From: CAVPKN01 sp964588495
Lineage (GTDB): Bacteria > Chlamydiota > Chlamydiia > Chlamydiales > JAAKFR01
Direction of reading: 5' to 3'
Assembly (NCBI GenBank): GCA_964588495.1
Contig: CAZPPS010000009.1
Location: forward strand, 11,530 to 75,529
Length of the DNA stretch: 64,000 bases
In this document: positions 49,616 to 57,635 of the stretch, piece by piece
Position numbering within the stretch: the first letter of the stretch is position 1
Layout: each line of letters begins with the position of its first letter
The notes under the pieces: generated by a model
Databases searched by the model: none
The model's input: the letters and a program-made list of their open reading frames with translations, nothing else
What the model was told of the DNA's origin: nothing
Program-made: the position numbers and the translations under genes

Positions 49616-50086
49616 ATGAAACGGCTGACTGCAATTGTTGTACTTTTGACTTTTTGGATTTCCCCTTTACGGGCTGCCTCAGATACCTTTGTTGATTATC
49701 AAAACTACAATCACGGCTACTGCCCTGAATGTGGAAGTTTTCCTTGCAGATGTGGCGAAAGAGCTGCCGGTAATAATCTTGCCCCTGAAGAGGCACCTGT
49801 TCCACCACCCCCTCCTGCAGGCCCTGGTTTTTCCTACGGTGGTCCACCAGCCCCTGCTCCCAACGGCCGTGTTCCTCCACCACCACCAGGTGTCGCTGCA
49901 AAAACGCCACCTCCTCCTGCTCCTCCAACGCCTGCTTGCAAAAAACCAGAGCCCTGTGCCCCAGCTGCAGTGTGTGCCACAAATTGCGGCGTAAGACTAA
50001 TCTGGGTAGGGCTTGGAATTGTGGTTCTGGCAACAGGAGCTGCCATCATCATTAGCTCCAACAACGGCGCCGCTCCCTTCCATTAA
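49616..50086 (+). CDS. Pro/Cys-rich exported membrane-anchored protein 3
   Basis: 156 residues. Signal peptide at 1-20 (IVVLLTFWISPLRA), then YCPECGSFPCRCG, a zinc-knuckle-like Cys cluster at about 36-46, a polyproline region (VPPPPPAGPG, RVPPPPPG, TPPPPAPPTPA), CKKPEPC, CATNCGVRL and a C-terminal helix (VGLGIVVLATGAAIIIS). The CGVxLxxVG junction is shared with paralogue 2. Pro-rich stretch may span the periplasm. 32 nt after the previous gene, likely cotranscribed. Confidence 0.8.
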   Translation: MKRLTAIVVLLTFWISPLRAASDTFVDYQNYNHGYCPECGSFPCRCGERAAGNNLAPEEAPVPPPPPAGPGFSYGGPPAPAPNGRVPPPPPGVAAKTPPPPAPPTPACKKPEPCAPAAVCATNCGVRLIWVGLGIVVLATGAAIIISSNNGAAPFH

Positions 50087-50121
50087 CAGTTGCTCATTAA
50101 ATGTTACGAGCCCATGCACAC

Positions 50122-50220
50122 AAACTCTCCTGGATTGCGGCCTTTCTTCGCCGCTCTTCAATTGCCAAGAAGACTTTATGCCTATTGCATAGCGGCGAAG
50201 GATCGCCGCCCTTCAGAGGC
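50122..50220. repeat. GCGGCGA palindromic repeat (copy 2)
   Basis: Arms 50137-50155 and 50191-50209 pair with few mismatches; the whole element (AAACTCTCCTGGATTGCGGC onward) aligns along its length with copy 1 read on the minus strand. A second inverted repeat follows: GTTCCAAAACTCATTTGCCC (about 50222) pairs with GGGCAAAGCAGTTTTGCAAC (about 50373). Confidence 0.75.
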
Positions 50221-50313
50221 AGTTCCAAAACTCATTTGCCCGGCAAAATCGCTCTTTTGAAGCCATTTGCATCCATTTTCCTCGGCCAGCTCAACGAAGG
50301 CCGCCCTCGTCAA

Positions 50314-50844
50314 ATGGAACGTGGCAGCTTTACTGCCTCTTGCAACTGGACGCAAAATAATCAATTTTTCCGGGCAAAGCAGTTTTGCAACTACCTCTCT
50401 AGGAAGGCTGTCTGTATTATAACGCTGCTTCTCCTTGTGTTTAGCCTTACAGGATGCAGAGGAAAAGGTTGGTTTTATAGCGATGTCAAATCAGATTGCG
50501 CACGGTTTAACTCGGCTCTTTTAAGCCATTGCTCCCCTGAGGCATTTAATGGAATTGAACTGCAGCTTTTAAGAGGTGAATTTGGGATACTGGCTTTTCT
50601 CAATATTAGTTCGGGATCTCTGAACTCTCCCACTGCCGCTTTAGAAATTGAGGGGATACGCTATTTGTACACCGCGCATGTGATGCAGGGAGGGCAAAGG
50701 GTGCTTCTGCCTCCAGAAGCCGCTGATTTTATCATCACTTCTTTACTCAACGGTCTAAACGTAAAAATCTGTTTAAACGGCTATATGAGCGAGTTTTTCC
50801 CTGAAAACTTTGCACGCAAATACAAGTGCTTTAGCCGGCAATAA
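50314..50844 (+). CDS. Lipoprotein, 5' coding part embedded in repeats
   Basis: 176 residues from ATG 50314. The open frame extends back to an ATG at 50101, but that stretch is repeat DNA and would put 118 residues before the lipobox. From 50314 the lipobox FSLTGC places Cys at 48, close to 49 in the lipoprotein at 40047. The mature part includes DVKSDCARFNSALLSHC and IRYLYTAHVMQGGQRVLLPPEAADFI; no family was recognised. The ribosome-binding site is poor, so the start remains uncertain. The end overlaps a convergent gene by 14 nt. Confidence 0.6.
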   Translation: MERGSFTASCNWTQNNQFFRAKQFCNYLSRKAVCIITLLLLVFSLTGCRGKGWFYSDVKSDCARFNSALLSHCSPEAFNGIELQLLRGEFGILAFLNISSGSLNSPTAALEIEGIRYLYTAHVMQGGQRVLLPPEAADFIITSLLNGLNVKICLNGYMSEFFPENFARKYKCFSRQ

Positions 50845-51211
50845 GCGATTCTGGGACATCCTTCAGGGGCTCAACCCTGAACAAAATCTCCATTTTCTTG
50901 CCGTTGATATTCAAGTCAAGCACAGAACTTAACCGTGTTAGCAATATATTGAAGGGCACTTTCACATGATGATTGCCCACATCTATTGCAATGGCAGAGC
51001 TGCCCAGAATTTCTTCTGAGGCATAAATTTGATGGCATAACGCTTCAAATTGGGTCAGGTGTCTTAACAAAGTGTCATCATCAAAGGCATATTTTCGCCT
51101 GCAACTAGGGCAGGGAACAATTTTATGAAAATGCTTCCGGTCAAGCACCGAAAACAAAATGGGGGCATCACATTCTTGACAGTGAAACTGTAATTTGTGT
51201 CCGTTCTGCAT
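50831..51211 (-). CDS. Zinc-ribbon protein of unknown function
   Basis: 126 residues. The N-terminal four-Cys zinc ribbon has CQEC near residue 11 and CPSC near 34, as in rubredoxin-like or DksA-type knuckles, followed by a helical middle and a beta-rich end (IAIDVGNHHVKVPFNILLTRL). Cytoplasmic. Lies between the V-ATPase and tal blocks, where C. trachomatis has short genes (CT311-CT312, recalled); correspondence is uncertain. Convergent with the lipoprotein gene. Confidence 0.75.
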   Translation of the reverse strand: MQNGHKLQFHCQECDAPILFSVLDRKHFHKIVPCPSCRRKYAFDDDTLLRHLTQFEALCHQIYASEEILGSSAIAIDVGNHHVKVPFNILLTRLSSVLDLNINGKKMEILFRVEPLKDVPESLIAG

Positions 51212-51287
51212 CGTATCAATCCTTCGGTTAACTGACTCTTATAACAAAAGATTCTGCAAAAAACAACATGTAGATTGCCGAAATCAG

Positions 51288-51337
51288 TGTCTTTGCCCTT
51301 GCCCTTGCCCGATCTAACTTTCGGGCAAAGGGGGACA
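51288..51337. repeat. Diverged GTGCCCG-family hairpin
   Basis: GTGTCTTTGCCC arm and GGGCAAAGGGGGACAC arm around TTGCCCGATCTAACTTTC; units read TTGCCC instead of GTGCCC. Located between the zinc-ribbon and hsp20 genes; serves as 3' stem for hsp20. Confidence 0.6.
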
Positions 51338-51352
51338 CGGAAAAGGAAAACG

Positions 51353-51793
51353 CTAACTTCCCTTAACCTTAATCTTCTTAGCCTCTACCTGTCTATCCTT
51401 GTGCTTATTGAAGATGATTTTCATGACGCCATCTTTGCACTCTGCTTCTGGCTCTTGAGAGGCATCAATTTCATCCCAGAGGGGAACACAATAAGAAAAA
51501 CTGGTTTGTGACTGGCGGTAAAACTGTCTTTTTTTATCTTCCTCTTCTTCCTTTTTACTTCCTTTAATCCAAAGGATATTGTTGTTGTCTACCGACACAT
51601 CAATATCTTTAGCAGAAAGACCGGGAACCGCAGCCTCAACATAGACATTTTTGTCATCGCTTGAAATACTCAAGCCTGATAGGCCAGGATTAAAATCCTC
51701 TAACACATTTTCAATGAATTTACCTAAACCCAATAATTCACTTGCTCTTTTTGGTGTTGGAAATTGGGCTTTCCAGCGTGGAAGAAAACTCAT
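51353..51793 (-). CDS. Small heat-shock protein (Hsp20/alpha-crystallin family)
   Basis: 146 residues from the ATG at 51791-51793, chosen for its GGAGG ribosome-binding site; the open frame extends 28 codons further without support. The alpha-crystallin domain (about 35-140) begins SISSDDKNVYVEAAVPGLSA and has DIDVSVDNNNILWIKGSKK and a C-terminal GVMKIIF strand. ATP-independent holdase that keeps unfolding proteins soluble. Divergent from tal over 77 nt. No CIRCE element was found upstream, so HrcA control is not indicated. Confidence 0.9.
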   Translation of the reverse strand: MSFLPRWKAQFPTPKRASELLGLGKFIENVLEDFNPGLSGLSISSDDKNVYVEAAVPGLSAKDIDVSVDNNNILWIKGSKKEEEEDKKRQFYRQSQTSFSYCVPLWDEIDASQEPEAECKDGVMKIIFNKHKDRQVEAKKIKVKGS

Positions 51794-51816
51794 ATACCCT
51801 CCTTGAACGTAAGTGG

Positions 51817-51845
51817 TTGTCAAAAAACTTATTATATGATAAATT
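51817..51845 (+). promoter_or_regulatory. Candidate promoter of tal
   Basis: TTGTCA (51817-51822), 17-nt spacer, TAAATT (51840-51845), ahead of AAGGAAGAGG (51854) and the tal ATG. Placement is right but the -10 match is modest. Confidence 0.35.
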
Positions 51846-51870
51846 TCATAAAAAAGGAAGAGGTTAACGA

Positions 51871-52854
51871 ATGGCAAGCAAGCTCGATCAACTCAAACAG
51901 ATGACAATTGTAGTTAGCGATACAGGCGATATCAACAGCATTAAAAAATATGAGCCCACCGATGCGACTACAAACCCTTCGCTCATCTTTCAGGCTGCAC
52001 AAGAAGAACAATACCAATACCTAATCGATGATGCCATCCGTTTTGGTCTGCAAAAAACTTCTAACGAAGAGACCCTGCTCCATTTTATTATGGACAAGCT
52101 CTTTGTCAATTTTGGTATCGAAATCTTAAAGATCGTTCCAGGCCGTGTTTCTACGGAAGTGGACGCGCGCCTCTCTTTTGATGTAGCCGGAAGCGTTCTT
52201 AAAGCTGTCACTCTTGTAGGTCTTTATGAAGCGGCAGGAATTGATAGAAGCCGTGTTCTTATCAAGCTAGCCTCCACATGGGAAGGTGTGCAAGCTGCAA
52301 AGATCCTCGAAAAAGAGGGTATCCACTGCAACATGACGTTGATGTTCAGTTTGGTACAAGCCATTGCCTGTGCAGAAGCAAAAGCGACTCTTATCTCCCC
52401 TTTTGTCGGACGGATCCTTGACTGGCATCTAGCCCACGATAAAGTCGAAGGTTTTGCTCCCGAAAAAGACCCAGGAGTTGTCTCTGTCACGCAAATCTAC
52501 AACTACTACAAGAAATTTGGCTACAAAACACAGGTCATGGGAGCTTCTTTCCGTAATACGGATGAAATCCTGGAACTTGCAGGCTGCGATCTTCTAACAA
52601 TCGCTCCCAAACTCCTCGAAAACCTCTCAACAACAGTGGGCGATGTTCCGCGCAAACTCAATCCCGAAACCGCTCACCATCAAGACATCAAAAAAATCGA
52701 AGTGGACGAAAAAGTCTTCCGCTTCCTCCTCAACGAAGATGCCATGGCAACTGAAAAACTGGCAGAAGGGATCCGCAAATTTGCAGCGGACACCATCAAG
52801 CTGGAACAGTACGTCAAAAATCGTATCCAGCAGAACAATACTGGTAAGAAATAG
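51871..52854 (+). CDS. tal: Transaldolase
   Basis: 327 residues, TalB-type beta/alpha barrel. DTGDINSIKKYEPTDATTNPS near the start contains the conserved Asp and Asn; VLIKLASTWEG near 130 carries the Schiff-base Lys; CNMTLMFSLVQAIACAEA and ISPFVGRILDW complete the site. It moves a dihydroxyacetone unit between sedoheptulose-7-phosphate and glyceraldehyde-3-phosphate in the pentose phosphate pathway. Near rpoC-rpoB, as with CT313-CT315 (recalled), but a cluster of accessory membrane genes has come between. Confidence 0.97.
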   Translation: MASKLDQLKQMTIVVSDTGDINSIKKYEPTDATTNPSLIFQAAQEEQYQYLIDDAIRFGLQKTSNEETLLHFIMDKLFVNFGIEILKIVPGRVSTEVDARLSFDVAGSVLKAVTLVGLYEAAGIDRSRVLIKLASTWEGVQAAKILEKEGIHCNMTLMFSLVQAIACAEAKATLISPFVGRILDWHLAHDKVEGFAPEKDPGVVSVTQIYNYYKKFGYKTQVMGASFRNTDEILELAGCDLLTIAPKLLENLSTTVGDVPRKLNPETAHHQDIKKIEVDEKVFRFLLNEDAMATEKLAEGIRKFAADTIKLEQYVKNRIQQNNTGKK

Positions 52855-52855
52855 C

Positions 52856-53563
52856 TCAAGAGCTCTTTAGACGGCCAGCTTTTTTGCGCTTCACAGGAAG
52901 TTCGGTAAAGCTTTGCATCTGTAGATACCGTACGACCCTATCTTTTGTAATGTCGGTCAAAGTGATCGTACTTTTTAGAACGCGGGCATTTTTTATGGAA
53001 ACATCAAAGTCCCGGATAACAATGAAATGCGTTTCGCGCTTATCAACACTTAAAGTTTTATGGATTTGATAGCTTCCAGCGATATACATCTGACTATTAA
53101 TTTCAGCAGGCAAATCCCTTTTTTCAACCGCTTCAAAGTTGTCATAACGAAATAGACTTTTGAACTCTTCTTTAAAAGCAGCCTCAGCTTGATCAATAGG
53201 GATTTTCTCCGCATCTCGGTTTTCTCCGATCTCATGACATCTCTTTGAGCTACACCCCAACATCGAAACACCCACAATGCCCATCAACAAATTCGCACCA
53301 ATCACAGCATATTTCTCGAAGAATTCAGGCAAGTGGATGCATTTATAAATATGATTCAGAGCACCTGCCGCTCCTAATAACCCCATCCCTGTCAGAACAG
53401 TTCCCATTAAAATAACAAATAGGGCAGAGCTAATGGGTTTTTTGGCATCTACGACATCTCTTTGGGCTTGAAAACTTTTGGTGGAATTGTCCTCAGTTTC
53501 AGCCTGCAATTGATCTAGAAAAACCTTCTGTCTTATTAGATCTGCTGTACATATAAACGACAC
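52856..53563 (-). CDS. Two-helix membrane protein, paralogue A
   Basis: 235 residues. Starts MSFICTADLIRQKVFLDQL; two hydrophobic helices (about 47-72, SALFVILMGTVLTGMGLLGAA, and 86-105, YAVIGANLLMGIVGVSMLG) follow a DAKKPI motif, then a hydrophilic domain with FIVIRDFDVSIKNARVL and VVRYLQMQSF. Clear paralogue of the gene at 53740 (DAKHPLG, AIRDFDMSVKS, VVTYLQLQGF). Adjacent helices and a long cytoplasm-facing tail resemble Inc-type effectors; no signal peptide. Ends 1 nt from the convergent tal stop. Confidence 0.75.
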   Translation of the reverse strand: MSFICTADLIRQKVFLDQLQAETEDNSTKSFQAQRDVVDAKKPISSALFVILMGTVLTGMGLLGAAGALNHIYKCIHLPEFFEKYAVIGANLLMGIVGVSMLGCSSKRCHEIGENRDAEKIPIDQAEAAFKEEFKSLFRYDNFEAVEKRDLPAEINSQMYIAGSYQIHKTLSVDKRETHFIVIRDFDVSIKNARVLKSTITLTDITKDRVVRYLQMQSFTELPVKRKKAGRLKSS

Positions 53564-53666
53564 TTCTCAATCCCGTTATTATTTAATATTATAGTAACAT
53601 TTCAGTGTAGATATAATTTTAAGATCACATTAATTTTTAAAAATATAATGAGACAAGGCAAAAAAA

Positions 53667-53723
53667 GCCTCTTGTAGAATCTACCTGCGAACATTTCTGT
53701 TCGACCGGAAATCCCCAAGAGGC
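53667..53723 (-). terminator. Two-stem hairpin downstream of paralogue B
   Basis: GCCTCTTG (53667-53674) pairs with CAAGAGGC (53716-53723), enclosing a smaller stem (CGAAC/GTTCG, 53688-53704). It follows the stop of the gene at 53740 and is then followed by a T-rich stretch on the minus strand (TTTTTTTGCC). A terminator with an extra stem, or a small structured RNA. Confidence 0.6.
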
Positions 53724-53739
53724 GTTAGAAAGGACGGTC

Positions 53740-54369
53740 TTACTTCCCTACTTCTTCAGCTATATGTTCCCTAAAACCTTGCAATTGCAGATAGGTTACA
53801 ACCCTACCTTTTTCCTCAGCAGTCAATTTTTGTGTAGATTTTACTGACATATCAAAGTCCCGAATTGCAATAAAATCCTCTTCAATTTGATAACATTTTT
53901 CCCTAGGCAAATGAAAAGTAAGAGAATTTTTCCCGTTAGTCTCGAAGTGCGAATGATTAAATAAGTCTAATCTAAAGCTTGTCTCAAATCCACGTTCTGC
54001 CTCATCAATAGGCTCCTTCTTTTCATTCCTGTGTGCTCTATTGCCATCACAAACAACAGCGCTACGCCCCAAAATTCCAACACCAACAACACCAACTCCA
54101 AGATTGACACCCATCACATAATAATTCTTAAATGCTTCGGGCAAAAGTTGAACCACATTAGGAATATGAGACAATCCTCCAGTCAAACCGAGAAAACCAA
54201 CGCCTGTCAAAGCCAACCCCATGAAAATGCCGGCAACTGCCCATCCCAGTGGATGTTTAGCATCGATGGCATCTTTTTTAGCACCAAAACTATCTGCCGA
54301 ATGTGTGTTTTCGGCCCCTAATTGATTAAAAAATGTAGCTTTAACTTCTGCACTCTTATAAATAGACAT
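53740..54369 (-). CDS. Two-helix membrane protein, paralogue B
   Basis: 209 residues from the ATG at 54367-54369, which has a perfect AGGAGG site upstream; the open frame begins nine codons earlier without one. Helices at about 43-66 and 80-100, followed by SFGAKKDAIDAKHPLG upstream of helix 1 and a soluble domain containing IAIRDFDMSVKS. Homologous over its length to the gene at 52856. An A/T-rich region precedes it and a two-stem hairpin follows. Inc-like topology; function unknown. Confidence 0.75.
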   Translation of the reverse strand: MSIYKSAEVKATFFNQLGAENTHSADSFGAKKDAIDAKHPLGWAVAGIFMGLALTGVGFLGLTGGLSHIPNVVQLLPEAFKNYYVMGVNLGVGVVGVGILGRSAVVCDGNRAHRNEKKEPIDEAERGFETSFRLDLFNHSHFETNGKNSLTFHLPREKCYQIEEDFIAIRDFDMSVKSTQKLTAEEKGRVVTYLQLQGFREHIAEEVGK

Positions 54370-54539
54370 CAAATCCTCCTGTGTATTAAAAATCAAAAAT
54401 ATTATAACATATAATTATAAATATAATTTTAAATTTATAATAATTTTAGATTAAATACTGGATTCAGCCGCATGTTCTGGATTTTGTTTTTTTGTTAAGA
54501 ATAACGAATGAACGTAAGCGATGAGGCGCTCAGCCTCTC

Positions 54540-54657
54540 CTGGCAGTAGCGGCGATCCTTCGCCGCTCTGCTATGGATAAAAATCCTGTTAGGACAATGT
54601 ATCTAAAAAGATCTTTCTGCCGATTGAATGGCGGCGCAGGAGCGCCGCTACTGCCAG
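54540..54657. repeat. GCGGCGA palindromic repeat (copy 3)
   Basis: CTGGCAGTAGCGGCGATCCT (54540 on) pairs with the right arm 54631-54657, two paired differences in 27 nt, around a 64-nt centre. This is the main content of the 308-nt gap 54370-54677; the rest is A/T-rich and I see no gene in it. Outer arms differ from copies 1 and 2. Confidence 0.8.
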
Positions 54658-54677
54658 AAAACTTAGCTGTCAGCAAC

Positions 54678-55640
54678 TTAAATACGCTCTTCTACAGAAA
54701 CTGAGCCATTCCTGTTGGTAGAAAGGTCGTACTTACCCCCCATTGCATAATCGAGATGGTACTGATAGTAGTTTCGAAATGAAACTAAAGCGTCATAAGT
54801 CAAGTTTGCTCTCTGCATCACAGAGCCCTCAGGAAGCTTGATGACAAAGATGTAATCAGCATATTGAACATTAAAGGGTGTACGGGTTATTTCCAAGAAG
54901 CTTTGATTTTTCATGTTCGAAATTTCATAAGAAATCGCATCAAGACCAGAAAGCGGCTCCAAGTTTTGCAACTCATCCAACTCCTCCGCATCTGTGTACT
55001 TTAGACAATGCTCATAGTAGGTTCTGAAGGGCTGCAATTCTTCTGGCGTACTGACAGGCGGCGTTTGAAGCAAGTGGCCCTGTCTATCCTTGATTGCCAA
55101 AGCATAAGTCATTTGAGCAAATCTGATAGTCATCTTTATCTGCAGGCAGCATTCCGATAGCTCTTGCGGAATTTTTGTGGAAATATAATCTAAAACGTTT
55201 TGGTTGGGTTTCTCCACTCTGGTTACGCGTGCCAGCGCTTCATTATAATGGTCTTTTGCTTCAGTCATGGACTCGAAAGCTTCATTTCGCATGGCACTGT
55301 CTTTGTGAAATACGTAAGAGGGTATGGATACAATAATAAGACCTGAAGCCAGAGGAACCGCTATCAATGAAATGGAAGCTGGAAGACCCAATTGGAGCGC
55401 TGCTGGTAGTATGTGTATCACATGAAAATGGTGGAGTAAGGAAGTTATCCCTAAGGCAGCAATAGCGAGGGCTATGCCTGAGATGGTGATGATAGAGACA
55501 ATTGCCACGGTATTGATAGGATATTCATTTTTGATCCCCTCAAGGGCATCTTCAAAATATTTCCCATCGCTTTTCTGATTTTCTGAGTAATAATTGTAAA
55601 AGTCTCCATCAATGTCATAGTAAGTGTCAGAAATAGACAT
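54678..55640 (-). CDS. Two-helix membrane protein with long C-terminal domain, paralogue C
   Basis: 320 residues. Starts MSISDTYYDIDGDFYNYY, then GKYFEDALEGIKNEYPIN, a bilobed hydrophobic domain (about 43-70, VAIVSIITISGIALAIAALGI, and 84-108, SISLIAVPLASGLIIVSI) and a soluble domain of about 200 residues with the repeated idea YYEHCLKYTD/YYQYHLDYAM. The hydrophobic pattern fits inclusion-membrane proteins; no signal peptide. A decayed paralogue lies immediately upstream at 55793-56443. Confidence 0.78.
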   Translation of the reverse strand: MSISDTYYDIDGDFYNYYSENQKSDGKYFEDALEGIKNEYPINTVAIVSIITISGIALAIAALGITSLLHHFHVIHILPAALQLGLPASISLIAVPLASGLIIVSIPSYVFHKDSAMRNEAFESMTEAKDHYNEALARVTRVEKPNQNVLDYISTKIPQELSECCLQIKMTIRFAQMTYALAIKDRQGHLLQTPPVSTPEELQPFRTYYEHCLKYTDAEELDELQNLEPLSGLDAISYEISNMKNQSFLEITRTPFNVQYADYIFVIKLPEGSVMQRANLTYDALVSFRNYYQYHLDYAMGGKYDLSTNRNGSVSVEERI

Positions 55641-55792
55641 AACCCCTCATCGTTTGCTATAAGGATAGCAAAAACAGTATAAAGGTTTCATTAAAAACAT
55701 TACTTGGAGGATTAACCGTTTGATAGACAATTCGCTGATTTTTTTCCTTCGCAAAAGAGAGCATTCACAAATATTTCGAAAGTCTAAGCGGC

Positions 55793-56443
55793 TCACACCT
55801 CTGTATATTTTAAGTAGTGCTCAAAGTAGATTTTGAATAAATCCGATTCATTTCGACTGCACTTAGTTGTTTGCCATGATGTGCCCTCTTTATCTTTGTA
55901 GATGTAGAATGTGTTTTCTGACTCCTTACCCCATGCATCGTACATAAGTGTATAACTGCAATTTATCAGCTTTTGGGCATGCACGCTATCTCCCATAACC
56001 TCATTAGGGTCTATTTTAGATACTGACCTTAGGCGCTCTAGTTCTTTAGTATACGCAGCTTCCACGTCATTATAATGTCTAAGCGTATGGTTTCGAAGTG
56101 AAAGCTTCTCATGAAGCTTATAGGAAGGAATAGATACTAGGATGAGGCCAGAGACGATAGGGACAGCAACGATCGCGATCGAAGCTGGCAAGCTAAGTTG
56201 AAGTGCTGGTGGAAGTATTGAAATGACTTGGCAGCTTTGAAGTAAACATGTTATCCCTAAAGCAGCAACGCCAAGGGCAATTCCAGAAATAGTGAGGATC
56301 GCTATGATTGCCGAAATGTCGATCGGATGCTTATTCCCGGCTTTCTCTCTCTTGGTATCAAAATATTTGCCTTAAACTTGTTGATTGCGTTTGTAAATGT
56401 CCCAAAACTTGCCATTGGGGTCGAGAGAATTGATAATTGCCAC
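55793..56443 (-). pseudogene. Decayed paralogue of the 54678 gene
   Basis: Reading from a GTG at 56441-56443 (with GGGAG upstream) gives VAIINSLDPNGKFWDIY, then QQV and an in-frame TAA. The same frame continues as GKYFDTKREKAGNKHPIDIS and the bilobed hydrophobic domain ending GLILVSIPSYKLHEKLSLRN, aligning with residues 26-125 of the 54678 protein. It ends at YFEHYLKYTEV, about 130 residues early. An ORF of 132 residues remains from a TTG at 56191, but lacks the first helix. Confidence 0.75.
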
Positions 56444-56512
56444 ACTTACTCCCTTTGTTCAGAGAAGTTTAATCGGAGCGCATAAAGATTGCTCTTAAAT
56501 TTTTTTGGCAAA

Positions 56513-57403
56513 TTACTGCGCGCGTTGCCATTCGATGCCGTTGAAATCAGTGGCAGGGCGGCCATACAGAAGTTCCTGGAGTCTGTTAAAGCCCTCTTCT
56601 TCTTTTGCCTCAGCTTCAGGGTCATGATTATAGACGCCGTCAAGTTGAATGGCTCCGCCATCCCAATTAAATAAAAAAGTAGGAATGATGTCACGGTAGA
56701 CATTGTAGACGGGACACCACTGTTTTGCACGGTTTCCATTGTCATTTACAACCAAAATTAAAAGAAGGGGCTGCTTGAGATGTTGTACCTTTTGCTCGAT
56801 GGCTTCCTCTGATAATTGACGATCTTTAGTCAAAACTTCTCTAATCTTAGCATCATTTTGAGCATTATCAACCACTGCCAGTTTCAAAGGCATCAACTCG
56901 ATAGAGCCAATAGAACACCTCATGATTGGCTTAGGAAAATGTGTCTTGACAGATGCTGCGAATTCTTCCTCGGGAATTTCCTTAGAAGGGATTTCTGTTA
57001 GCCTTGGCGGCAAACTTTGAGATTGCTCGATCTGGTCCAACAATGAAGGATTGTCTAGAAGATCCATCAAAGTTAATCGCTCGTAAAAAGGTTTTCTTTC
57101 TCGTAGTTTAGACTTGTTTAGAACAGGTTTGTCGGTATTAACGGTTTCATCGGTATCGGGAGCTTGACCCTTTGCCTGATAAATTCCATAGCCGATGAGG
57201 ACAGCTCCCACTAAAAGAGCTCCACCTGCTCCTGTCAGCATCGGCCAGCAGCTTCCAATTGTTCCCACGTGATTAAACCAGGCAGGCTGAACACAAACGA
57301 TAATGGCAAACGCAACAGCGCAGATGGCCGTGAGGGTACCAGCAGAAATCAAACTATATTTGACTACCTCAGGGCTACAACTCGAAACAGGGGGAATAGA
57401 CAT
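56513..57403 (-). CDS. Two-helix membrane protein with soluble C-terminal domain
   Basis: 296 residues. Starts MSIPPVSSCSPEVVKYSL; helices at about 18-38 (AGTLTAICAVAFAIIVCV) and 52-72 (MLTGAGGALLVGAVLIGYGIY), with a short loop. The soluble part has CSIGSIELMPLKLAVVDNAQ, LLLILVVNDNGNRAKQWCPV and a C-terminal TDFNGIEWQ. No homology to the neighbouring two-helix genes beyond topology. Candidate inclusion-membrane or type III secreted protein; the N-terminal Ser/Pro-rich start fits a secretion signal but does not prove it. Confidence 0.75.
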   Translation of the reverse strand: MSIPPVSSCSPEVVKYSLISAGTLTAICAVAFAIIVCVQPAWFNHVGTIGSCWPMLTGAGGALLVGAVLIGYGIYQAKGQAPDTDETVNTDKPVLNKSKLRERKPFYERLTLMDLLDNPSLLDQIEQSQSLPPRLTEIPSKEIPEEEFAASVKTHFPKPIMRCSIGSIELMPLKLAVVDNAQNDAKIREVLTKDRQLSEEAIEQKVQHLKQPLLLILVVNDNGNRAKQWCPVYNVYRDIIPTFLFNWDGGAIQLDGVYNHDPEAEAKEEEGFNRLQELLYGRPATDFNGIEWQRAQ

Positions 57404-57511
57404 GTGTCAGCTCACTTTTATTCAAAATAGTCATTTTAACAGAATAGCATTAAGATTGTTTTAAGAAAGGAGGCGATTTTCGTACATGAGCTTGCGACCG
57501 ACCTAAATGCA

Positions 57512-57541
57512 AAGAGCCCGATTTTTAGTAATCGGGCTCTT
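57512..57541 (-). terminator. Terminator downstream of rpoC
   Basis: Perfect 12-bp stem: 57512-57523 with 57530-57541 and a 6-nt loop, followed on the rpoC strand by TTTGCATTT. Lies about 100 nt past the rpoC stop; also usable from the other side (none transcribed). Confidence 0.75.
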
Positions 57542-57605
57542 AAAAGGTACATCTTTAAAATCTTGGAGCTTTTCAAGGAAAACTGACAAGTCAGTTTTTT
57601 GAAAC

Positions 57606-57623
57606 GCGGTGACTAGTCACCGC
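57606..57623. other. Perfect palindrome after rpoC stop
   Basis: GCGGTGACTAGTCACCGC, 18 nt, starting 13 nt past the rpoC stop. A further stem AACTGAC/GTCAGTT lies at 57581-57596, followed by TTTTTT. These may be earlier termination or mRNA 3' end stems. Confidence 0.55.
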
Positions 57624-57635
57624 AATCCAAAAATT

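Noticed and set aside
49834..50064. Gly-rich minus-strand frame
   Set aside because: Antisense of the polyproline region of the third Cys-rich gene.
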